DNA of 6,493 bases, from assembly GCA_025359005.1 (NCBI GenBank), contig JANYHP010000078.1, forward strand, positions 1-6,493. The letters are read 5' to 3'. The notes beneath the pieces are model-generated. The model was not told where the DNA came from, did not search any database, and saw only the letters and a program-made list of their open reading frames with translations. The DNA comes from Hyphomicrobiaceae bacterium (GTDB taxonomy: Bacteria; Pseudomonadota; Alphaproteobacteria; Rhizobiales; Hyphomicrobiaceae). The number at the start of each line of letters is the position of its first letter. Position 1 is the stretch's first letter. Position numbers and translations under genes: made by a program. Below, one piece after another: positions 1 through 5,070 of the stretch.

Positions 1-765
1 GGCAAAGTCGCGCTCGTCACCGGCGGCAATAGCGGCATCGGGCTCGGCATGGCCAAGGCGATTGCCGAGGCGGGAGCCGACATCGCCATCTGGGGCACCA
101 ATGCGGCCAAGACGGCGGACGCAAAAGGTGTGTTGGCGAAAACAGGTCGGCGGGTGGTGGCGTTGCAGTGCGATGTCGGCGATGAGAGCGCCGTCGCGCA
201 GGCCTTTGCCGAAACCGTCAAGGTGCTCGGCCGCGTCGATGGATGTTTTGCCAACGCGGGCGTCAGTGGGCGCGGCGGCGCGCCGTCGTTCGCTGAAATG
301 CCGACAGAGGAATGGCGGCGCGTCATGCGCGTCAATCTGGACGGCGCGTTCTATACGTTGCGGGCCGCAGCCAAGCATATGGTCGAGCGTGCCGCAAGCG
401 GCGACAAATCGGGCGGCGTGCTGGTCGGGACCGCATCGCTCGCCGCCATCGAAGGGGCCGCGCGGTCAGAGCATTATGCGGCCACCAAGGGCGGATTAAT
501 CTCCATGGCACGAGCGATGTCGGTCGAATTTGCGCGCTATGGCGTGCGTGCACACTCCATCCTACCGGGATGGATCGAAACCAACATGACCGCCAACGCC
601 ACCTCGAACGACAAGTTCACAGCCAATGTCATGCCGCGTATCCCCATGCGCCGCTGGGGCACGGGCGACGACTTTGGCGGCATCGCCGTCTATTTGATGA
701 GCAGCGCTTCGCGCTATCACACCGGCGACGCCTTCGTCATCGACGGGGGCTACTCGCTTTTTTGA
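1..765 (+). CDS. Short-chain dehydrogenase/reductase (SDR), 5' end cut off by the window
   Basis: Classical SDR oxidoreductase, expected to be a soluble cytoplasmic enzyme using NAD(P)(H) on an alcohol or ketone. The reading frame is open from base 1 to the TGA at 763-765, giving 254 visible residues. Classical SDRs are about 250-260 residues, so only a few N-terminal residues are missing. An internal ATG at base 49 lies after the cofactor motif and is not the true start. Seen: the Gly-rich cofactor motif TGGNSGIG at visible residues 7-14; Asp58 in CDV (adenine contact); the NAG motif with Asn85; Asn112 in the NLDGAF segment; Ser146, Tyr159 and Lys163 forming the catalytic triad with the usual S-x12-Y-x3-K spacing; PGWIETNM after the active site; and the C-terminal IDGGYSLF. 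The residues after strand beta-2 (WGTN) do not settle NAD versus NADP. The substrate cannot be predicted. The gene is followed by a long non-coding stretch, so it is probably not in the tlyA transcription unit. Confidence 0.95.
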   Translation, partial: GKVALVTGGNSGIGLGMAKAIAEAGADIAIWGTNAAKTADAKGVLAKTGRRVVALQCDVGDESAVAQAFAETVKVLGRVDGCFANAGVSGRGGAPSFAEMPTEEWRRVMRVNLDGAFYTLRAAAKHMVERAASGDKSGGVLVGTASLAAIEGAARSEHYAATKGGLISMARAMSVEFARYGVRAHSILPGWIETNMTANATSNDKFTANVMPRIPMRRWGTGDDFGGIAVYLMSSASRYHTGDAFVIDGGYSLF

Positions 766-788
766 GACCGGAGCCGCTGTGGATCAAC

Positions 789-812
789 TTCAGGTTGGAC
801 CCTGAATTGGAC
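789..812. repeat. Inverted repeat TTCAGG/CCTGAA interleaved with a direct repeat of TTGGAC
   Basis: TTCAGG (789-794) and CCTGAA (801-806) are perfect inverted copies separated by TTGGAC (795-800), and TTGGAC occurs again at 807-812. The block begins 24 bases after the SDR stop codon. There is no T-run after it, so it is a poor intrinsic terminator. It could be a protein-binding site or a remnant of a mobile-element end, but neither is shown. Confidence 0.4.
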
Positions 813-855
813 GCCAGCGTGGCCTGACGACGTGGGCAGTGTAACGTAAATTTGT

Positions 856-886
856 TTGACACAAGATGCCGCTTCCTGCGTACTTA
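856..886 (+). promoter_or_regulatory. Weak promoter candidate (exact TTGACA, poor -10)
   Basis: TTGACA at 856-861 matches the sigma-70 -35 consensus exactly. The best -10 candidate is TACTTA at 881-886, which is 19 bases away and a poor match. If active, it would start transcription near 893, just before the inverted-repeat segment at 907-973. Alphaproteobacterial -10 boxes are often degenerate, so this is possible but unproven. Confidence 0.2.
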
Positions 887-906
887 GTCCTGAAGGCGAT
901 CTCTAC

Positions 907-973
907 CAGAGGCACAATACGGGTTTGAGCCGTGCTCTGTGGGTGGATGCTCACTCGTTGGCGTTGTGCCCTC
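907..973 (+). repeat. Mutually exclusive inverted repeats (possible RNA switch or structured leader)
   Basis: The segment GAGGCAC at 909-915 can pair in two ways. Together with upstream CA it pairs with GTGCTCTG at 932-939 (8 bp, G912 bulged). Extended by AA it pairs with TTGTGCCCTC at 964-973 (9 bp, one C bulged). The two helices exclude each other. No gene start or T-run follows closely, so a role as attenuator is speculative. Confidence 0.3.
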
Positions 974-1073
974 CAATAGCGTCCGTCGAATGTGTGCCGG
1001 CGGCCGGGGGGACAGAAACTAGACGAAAACACCGTCAGTCCAAGGGACATCGAGGGGGCCGGCAATTGGTCTG

Positions 1074-1085
1074 AAGCTCGAGCTT
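1074..1085. repeat. Perfect 12-bp palindrome AAGCTCGAGCTT
   Basis: A perfect palindrome without spacer. Its last two bases are the first two of TTGACG (1084-1089), a possible -35 box that would place a transcription start near 1120, where the candidate structured RNA begins. This position is what one would expect for a repressor site, but a 12-bp palindrome can also arise by chance and no regulator is identified. Confidence 0.4.
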
Positions 1086-1112
1086 GACGGGGGAACAGAA
1101 GCACTCATCGAC
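1084..1112 (+). promoter_or_regulatory. Possible promoter for the structured RNA at about 1120-1260
   Basis: TTGACG at 1084-1089 differs from the -35 consensus at one base. With a 17-base spacer the -10 position falls on ATCGAC at 1107-1112, which is a poor match. The predicted start near 1120 agrees with the outer edge of the proposed RNA fold, and that agreement is the main reason to list it. Confidence 0.2.
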
Positions 1113-1119
1113 GACCGCA

Positions 1120-1260
1120 AGACCTGTGGCGTGCGTGAGTTACCGGACGGCCCATCCGGGGGGACGTGGCTGTTCGGCAGGGAAAGGGGGTCCGCTCCCT
1201 TTCCTTGAACAACTGGCCCCACCTGCCCGACGGGGCTACCACGGTGATGCAAGTGGTCCT
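1120..1260 (+). ncRNA. Candidate structured RNA with 6S-like (ssrS-like) architecture
   Basis: Hand folding gives a rod of about 140 nt. The outer stem is interrupted: 1121-1124 with 1255-1258, 1129-1130 with 1253-1254, 1132-1136 with 1247-1251, and 1141-1145 with 1242-1246. An open middle follows, with optional small hairpins on each strand (CCGGA 1143-1147/TCCGG 1155-1159, which competes with the 1141-1145 pairing; GCCCC 1216-1220/GGGGC 1232-1236). The top arm is strong: TGTTC 1171-1175 with GAACA 1207-1211, AGG 1179-1181 with CCT 1203-1205, AAAGGG 1183-1188 with CCCTTT 1197-1202, closed over a UCCG loop. 6S RNA is known as a 150-200 nt rod with a central bubble that mimics an open promoter and binds sigma-70 RNA polymerase. 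The match here is in architecture and size only. The gene identity is inferred, the ends are approximate, and it could instead be a structured leader of tlyA. Confidence 0.42.
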
Positions 1261-1304
1261 CTCCTCAGCGAGCCTGCGCTCAACCAACGTGTGCGTGCCC
1301 CATT

Positions 1305-2057
1305 ATGCCTCGCCTCGACATCCTGCTCGTCCAGCGCGGCTTGGCGCCCACGCGCTCACGAGCCGGTGACCTCATCCGGCGCGGCTTCGTGCGCGTGGCC
1401 GGTAGCACGGCCTGCAAGCCCGGCGCCGACATCGCCGAGAGCGCAACAGTCACACTCAATGCTGACGCCCCCCACCATGTCTCGCGCGGGGCCGAGAAAC
1501 TACTCGCCGCACTCGATCATTTCGGGCTCGACCCCGCCGGCCGCCACGCCGCCGACATCGGCGCTTCCACCGGCGGCTTTACCGAAGTACTCCTTCAGCG
1601 CGGCGCGGCCGGCGTCACCGCCGTCGACGTTGGGCGCGATCAGTTACATCCGCGCCTGCGCGCAGATCCCCGCGTCTGCGTCCGCGAGGGAACCGACGCG
1701 CGGGCGCTCACACGTGCAGATTTCCCCCACCCGCTCACCGCGATCGTCGCCGATGTGAGCTTCATCGCGCTCGAAAAGGCACTGCCGGCCGTTCTGGCGC
1801 TGGCGGCACCGGGCGCCTGGCTCGTGGCGCTGATCAAGCCGCAGTTCGAGGCGGGCCGGGAAAACGTCGGTCGCGGCGGGATTGTGCGCGACGCGAGCGT
1901 GCGGGACGCAACAGTCAGGCGCAGTGCCGCTTGGCTTGCCGCCGCCGGCTGGGACGTGCTGGGCCACATGCCCTCGCCAATCACTGGCGGCGACGGCAAC
2001 CAGGAGTATCTGATCGCAGCGTTGAGGGCGTTGCATCCTGGGCGGCATTCCGCCTAG
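1305..2057 (+). CDS. tlyA: TlyA-family rRNA (cytidine-2'-O)-methyltransferase
   Basis: A 250-residue TlyA protein, historically called hemolysin A. Members of this family 2'-O-methylate cytidines in 23S rRNA (C1920) and, in longer members, also in 16S rRNA (C1409), using S-adenosylmethionine. An N-terminal S4 RNA-binding domain (about residues 1-60, starting with the typical MPRLDILLVQRGL) precedes an FtsJ-like Rossmann methyltransferase domain. The SAM motif is DIGASTGGFT at residues 84-93. The catalytic tetrad is Lys65, Asp150 (ADVSFI), Lys178 (IKPQFE) and Glu234 (NQEY). All four are shifted by exactly four residues from the K69/D154/K182/E238 set of the Mycobacterium tuberculosis protein. 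The shorter C-terminus suggests the type I form, which modifies 23S rRNA only; this is an inference. The ATG at 1305 fits the family N-terminus, although no clear Shine-Dalgarno precedes it. It heads the + strand cluster; the next gene starts 8 bases after its TAG stop. Confidence 0.95.
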   Translation: MPRLDILLVQRGLAPTRSRAGDLIRRGFVRVAGSTACKPGADIAESATVTLNADAPHHVSRGAEKLLAALDHFGLDPAGRHAADIGASTGGFTEVLLQRGAAGVTAVDVGRDQLHPRLRADPRVCVREGTDARALTRADFPHPLTAIVADVSFIALEKALPAVLALAAPGAWLVALIKPQFEAGRENVGRGGIVRDASVRDATVRRSAAWLAAAGWDVLGHMPSPITGGDGNQEYLIAALRALHPGRHSA

Positions 2058-2065
2058 AACGACCC

Positions 2066-3316
2066 ATGGCTGAACCTTCCCTGCTGACGATCTCGCGCCT
2101 CGGCCGCGACGGCGATGGCGTCGTCGAGACGACGTCCGACCCCCTGTTCATTCCAGATGCCCTGCCCGGCGAGAGCTTCGTGGCGACAGCCGACGGCCGT
2201 TATGAACGCCGCAGCGCGCCCTCGCCCGATCGCGTCGCGCCCGTGTGCCGTCATTTTGAGGTCTGCGGCGGGTGCGCGACGCAGCACATGGCGCCAGACC
2301 TCTATCGCACCTGGAAGACCGACCTCATCCGTTCCGCATTCAGCATGCAGCATCTCGAAATCGACCTCGCGCCGCTCTACTCGGTGCCCGCCCACAGCCG
2401 TCGCCGCGCCGCACTGACCGCGCACGTGGCAGGCCAGGCTGTTCGGCTCGGCTACCATGGTCGACGGAGCCACACGCTCGTCGATCTGGCCGAATGTCCG
2501 GTGCTGGCCGACCCGATCGTCACCGCCCTGCCAGCTTTGCGCGATCTTGCGCGTGCGTTGGCCGAAGGCGAAGGCAGCCTCCGCAAGCCGGTCGAATTGC
2601 GGCTCGCCGTGGCAGCCCTGACCGACGGCCTCGACATTGCAGTGGAGGGAACTGGATCCGCGCCCGCAGCCCGGATCATCGCGCAGTTGGCGCAGTTGGC
2701 CCGTCGCGGGGGCTTCGCACGCCTGACAGTCGACGGGGTAATCGTCTGCGCCGAGCGGACGCCCACGCTGCTGACATCGGCGGGAGCGATTGCGCCGCCA
2801 CCGGGCGCCTTCTTCCAAGCCGTCGCCGAAGCCGAGCAGCACATGAGCGCCCTCATCCTCGAAGGCGTCGGAAAATCGCGCCGCGTTGCCGACCTGTTCT
2901 GCGGCTCCGGCACGTTCACCTTGCCGTTGGCGCGTCGCGCCCGTGTGCTCGCCATCGACAGCGACAAGGCCGCACTGGAGGCACTGGCACACGCGGCCCG
3001 CTTCGCCACCGGCCTCAAGCCCATCGAGACGCGCTGGCGCGATCTGTACGCCGAGCCGCTGTCGCCCATGGAACTTGCCGAAGTGGATGCGGTCGTCTTC
3101 GATCCCCCGCGCGCAGGCGCCAAAGCCCAGGCCGAAATGATCGCGCGCTCCAAGGTCCGCACGGTTGTCGCTGTGTCTTGCAATCCCGCGACGTTGGCGC
3201 GCGACTGTCGGACCCTTGCGGATGCCGGGTTCACGCTCGGTCCGATCCATGGCATCGACCAGTTTCTCTGGGCGCCCCATATTGAAGCTGTGGTGACACT
3301 GACGCGGCCGCGCTGA
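2066..3316 (+). CDS. RlmD/RumA-type 23S rRNA (uracil-C5)-methyltransferase with a 4Fe-4S site
   Basis: A 416-residue SAM-dependent RNA m5U methyltransferase of the TrmA/RlmC/RlmD family, close in length to E. coli RlmD (433). A short N-terminal TRAM-like beta region (residues 1-50) comes first. Four cysteines, C61-x5-C67-x2-C70 and C144, have spacing nearly identical to the 4Fe-4S ligands of E. coli RumA. The C-terminal Rossmann domain carries FFQ (Gln251), the SAM motif DLFCGSGTF at 277-285, DPPRAG at 346-351, the nucleophile Cys372 in SCNPATLARD, and Glu407 in HIEAV as probable general base. Family knowledge says Cys372 attacks uracil C6 before methyl transfer to C5. The target base (U1939, U747 or another) cannot be read from sequence, so no symbol is given. 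The frame is open back to 1931 inside tlyA, but ATG 2066 fits the family N-terminus and the operon spacing. No good Shine-Dalgarno is present, so translation may be coupled to tlyA. Confidence 0.93.
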   Translation: MAEPSLLTISRLGRDGDGVVETTSDPLFIPDALPGESFVATADGRYERRSAPSPDRVAPVCRHFEVCGGCATQHMAPDLYRTWKTDLIRSAFSMQHLEIDLAPLYSVPAHSRRRAALTAHVAGQAVRLGYHGRRSHTLVDLAECPVLADPIVTALPALRDLARALAEGEGSLRKPVELRLAVAALTDGLDIAVEGTGSAPAARIIAQLAQLARRGGFARLTVDGVIVCAERTPTLLTSAGAIAPPPGAFFQAVAEAEQHMSALILEGVGKSRRVADLFCGSGTFTLPLARRARVLAIDSDKAALEALAHAARFATGLKPIETRWRDLYAEPLSPMELAEVDAVVFDPPRAGAKAQAEMIARSKVRTVVAVSCNPATLARDCRTLADAGFTLGPIHGIDQFLWAPHIEAVVTLTRPR

Positions 3317-3361
3317 CGCCCAGCGCCGCCCACCGCCGCCCCGAGCAAAACAGGATTTCCC

Positions 3362-4261
3362 GTGGCCACATCCGACGACGCGCCGGCGACAGCAACGAGG
3401 CGCGGCCCTCCCGCCGGGCCGCACAGCCACGATCATGACCACGAGCACGACCATGGCCATGACAATGAGCCACGCCCGCACGACGCCGCAGCACTTCTCA
3501 GCGCACGCGGCGTTTCCCTCATCAGGTCGCAACGCACCATCCTCCAGCGCGTCGACCTCGACATTGCACCTGGTGAGATCGTCACACTGATCGGCCCCAA
3601 CGGCGCCGGCAAGACATCGCTCGTGCGCGTGCTGCTCGGCATCGAAGCGCCATCATCTGGCGTCGTTGTGCGCAAGCCCGGCCTCGTCGTCGGCTACGTG
3701 CCGCAACGCTTCGACATCGATCGCGCGATCCCCATGACCGTCGAACGCTTCCTGATGCTGTCGAGCGAGATCAAGGACCAGGACGCGCGCGCCCGCGTGC
3801 TATCAGACGTGGGCGCGCCGCAACTCGGCGACCGCCAGTTCGGCGAACTGTCGGGCGGAGAACTGCAGCGCGTCCTCATCGCCCGCGCGCTGCTGCGAAA
3901 CCCTCAGTTCCTGGTGCTGGACGAGCCGGTGCGCGGCGTCGATTTTGCCGGGGAGGCCGAACTCTATCAGCTTATTTCCGACCTCCGCACGGAGCGCAGC
4001 ATCGGCGTGCTGCTCGTCAGCCATGATCTGCACGTCGTCATGGCGCAAAGCGACAAGGTCGTCTGCCTCAACCGCCATGTCTGCTGTTCCGGCGTGCCCG
4101 ATACCGTGGCGCAGCATCCCGAGTATGCGCGCCTGTTCGGCCCGCAAGCCGCCCGCGCACTCGGCGTCTACACCCACGTCCACGACCATCGCCACGGCCT
4201 GTCCGGCGAGGCCGAGGTTGCCCGACCACCCTTTAAATCCACGGATCTGCCGCGCCCATGA
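3362..4261 (+). CDS. znuC: Zinc ABC transporter ATPase with His-rich N- and C-terminal ends (ZnuC-like)
   Basis: A 299-residue cytoplasmic ATPase that should power uptake of Zn2+ (or less likely Mn2+) through the neighbouring ABC-3 permease. The start is GTG at 3362, supported by AGGA at 3352-3355 with a 6-base spacer. The ABC core has Walker A GPNGAGKT at 78-85, Q-loop Gln115 (YVPQ), signature LSGGE at 163-167, Walker B LVLDEP at 184-189 and switch His221 (SHDLH). Unusually, residues 21-40 hold eight histidines alternating mainly with Asp/Glu, and residues 271-279 (THVHDHRHG) hold four more. Such clusters bind transition metals and support zinc as the substrate; whether they store, sense or donate metal is an inference. 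The gene lies 45 bp after the methyltransferase gene and overlaps the permease start by ATGA. No AT-rich Zur-type palindrome is visible upstream. The binding protein ZnuA is not in the window. Confidence 0.92.
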   Translation: MATSDDAPATATRRGPPAGPHSHDHDHEHDHGHDNEPRPHDAAALLSARGVSLIRSQRTILQRVDLDIAPGEIVTLIGPNGAGKTSLVRVLLGIEAPSSGVVVRKPGLVVGYVPQRFDIDRAIPMTVERFLMLSSEIKDQDARARVLSDVGAPQLGDRQFGELSGGELQRVLIARALLRNPQFLVLDEPVRGVDFAGEAELYQLISDLRTERSIGVLLVSHDLHVVMAQSDKVVCLNRHVCCSGVPDTVAQHPEYARLFGPQAARALGVYTHVHDHRHGLSGEAEVARPPFKSTDLPRP

Positions 4262-5058
4262 ACGAGCCCTTCATGCTGCGGGCGCTGGCGGCCGGTCTCG
4301 GCCTCGCGCTCATTGCTGCCCCGCTCGGCTGTTTCGTCGTCTGGCGACGCATGGCGTATTTCGGCGAGACCGTGTCGCAGACGGGCCTCATCGGGGTCGC
4401 CCTCGGCATCTCGCTGTCGATCAATCCGACGCTGGCGGTGCTGATCGTCAGTGTGCTCGTGTCGCTGCTGCTGTTGGCGCTTTCGCGCCAGGACAAGGTG
4501 CCGATGGATTCCATCCTCGGCGTGCTCGCCCACACCGCACTCGCGATAGGCGTCATCGGAGCCGCACAAGTGAGCACCACCCGCAACGACCTGTTGATGT
4601 CGATCCTGTTCGGCGACGTGTTCTCGGTCACCGCTGCCGACCTGCGCTGGATCTATTTCGGCGGCCTCGCGGCATTGGCCGTGCTGTTCCGCATTTGGCG
4701 GCCGCTCCTGGCCTTGTGCGTGCACGAGGATATGGCGGCGGCCGAGGGCGTGCGCGTGCGTGAGACGACGGCCGCGTTCGTGCTGCTGCTCGCCTTCGTC
4801 GTCGCCATCTCACTCAAGATCGTCGGCGCACTCGTCACGATCGCCTTCCTCATCATTCCGGCAGCGGCGGCGCGGCCGTTCTCCGAAACGCCCGAGCAGA
4901 TGGCATTTTTCGCCACCATCTTCGCACTGCTGTCGGCCGCGATCGGGCTGTTGATCTCATACTCGGCCGACATCCCCGGCGGCCCGGCCATCGTGGTCGT
5001 GCTCGCCTCGGTGTTCGCCGTCAGCATGGCCGCCACGCTCTGGCGGCCAACGGGCTGA
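4258..5058 (+). CDS. znuB: Zinc ABC transporter permease, ABC-3 family (ZnuB-like)
   Basis: A 266-residue inner-membrane permease, the usual length for ZnuB. It is strongly hydrophobic, with roughly seven or eight membrane segments, and should form the metal channel as a dimer driven by ZnuC. Family landmarks are PLGCFVVWRRMAYFGET at 22-38, LGVLAHTALAIG at 87-98, the LFGD segment at 117-120 followed by the VTAADL cytoplasmic loop, and the IVGALV and LIIPAAAARPFSETPEQM region at 188-215, which closely parallels E. coli ZnuB. The start ATG 4258 overlaps the znuC stop (ATGA), the mark of translational coupling. One oddity: where E. coli ZnuB has Ala-His in the first of two AH motifs, this protein has Ser40-Gln41, while His92 of the second motif is kept. 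The gene ends in ACGGGCTGA, part of a hairpin shared with the convergent reductase gene. Confidence 0.93.
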   Translation: MNEPFMLRALAAGLGLALIAAPLGCFVVWRRMAYFGETVSQTGLIGVALGISLSINPTLAVLIVSVLVSLLLLALSRQDKVPMDSILGVLAHTALAIGVIGAAQVSTTRNDLLMSILFGDVFSVTAADLRWIYFGGLAALAVLFRIWRPLLALCVHEDMAAAEGVRVRETTAAFVLLLAFVVAISLKIVGALVTIAFLIIPAAAARPFSETPEQMAFFATIFALLSAAIGLLISYSADIPGGPAIVVVLASVFAVSMAATLWRPTG

Positions 5059-5070
5059 CGCTCAGCCCGT
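5050..5070. terminator. Perfect 9-bp hairpin formed by the converging ends of two genes
   Basis: ACGGGCTGA (5050-5058) and TCAGCCCGT (5062-5070) are perfect inverted copies around the 3-base loop CGC. The left arm is the last three codons of znuB (Thr-Gly-stop) and the right arm, read on the - strand, is the last three codons of the reductase gene (Thr-Gly-stop). The GC-rich stem could serve both transcripts as a bidirectional terminator or as a 3'-end stabiliser. Neither side has the T-run of a classical intrinsic terminator, so termination strength is uncertain. Confidence 0.5.

Larger units (their letters stand above)
766..1304. other. 539-base intergenic region without a recognisable protein gene
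   Basis: Open frames cross this stretch on both strands, but none starts with a plausible ribosome site, resembles a known family or shows the third-position G/C bias of the flanking genes. The first part (about 780-975) holds several inverted repeats and one exact TTGACA hexamer. The last part (about 1120-1260) can fold into a long RNA-like rod, described separately. The final 40 bases before tlyA show no strong promoter or Shine-Dalgarno sequence. No tRNA, SRP RNA or tmRNA signature was seen. Confidence 0.7.

Noticed and set aside
790..1104. 104-codon - strand and 72-codon + strand open frames in the intergenic region
   Set aside because: No supporting ribosome site, codon bias or family similarity. 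They run across the inverted repeats and contradict each other in strand.
1260..1304. Strong promoter or ribosome site directly before tlyA
   Set aside because: No -10/-35 pair or purine-rich Shine-Dalgarno could be found; only a short AGCG/CGCT hairpin without a T-run is present.
1084..1758. 224-codon + strand open frame overlapping the intergenic region and tlyA
   Set aside because: Most of it is the shifted frame of tlyA. Its Pro/Ser/Ala-rich translation has no recognisable domain.
1931..2065. 45-codon N-terminal extension of the RlmD-like gene into tlyA
   Set aside because: The extension overlaps tlyA in another frame and has no family resemblance; ATG 2066, 8 bp after the tlyA stop, fits RumA/RlmD proteins.
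3317..3361. Zur operator between the RlmD-like gene and znuC
   Set aside because: The 45 bases are C-rich with a CCGCC-type repetition and lack the AT-rich palindrome typical of alphaproteobacterial Zur sites.
2054..3532. 492-codon open frame on the - strand
   Set aside because: It lies opposite the RlmD-like gene and the znuC start, which have full catalytic motifs. Its translation is rich in Arg/Gly/Cys with no family signature, as expected for the antisense frame of a high-GC gene.
3945..4763. 272-codon + strand open frame spanning the znuC-znuB junction
   Set aside because: It is the shifted frame of two well-supported genes and is full of Arg/Ala/Pro with no domain.
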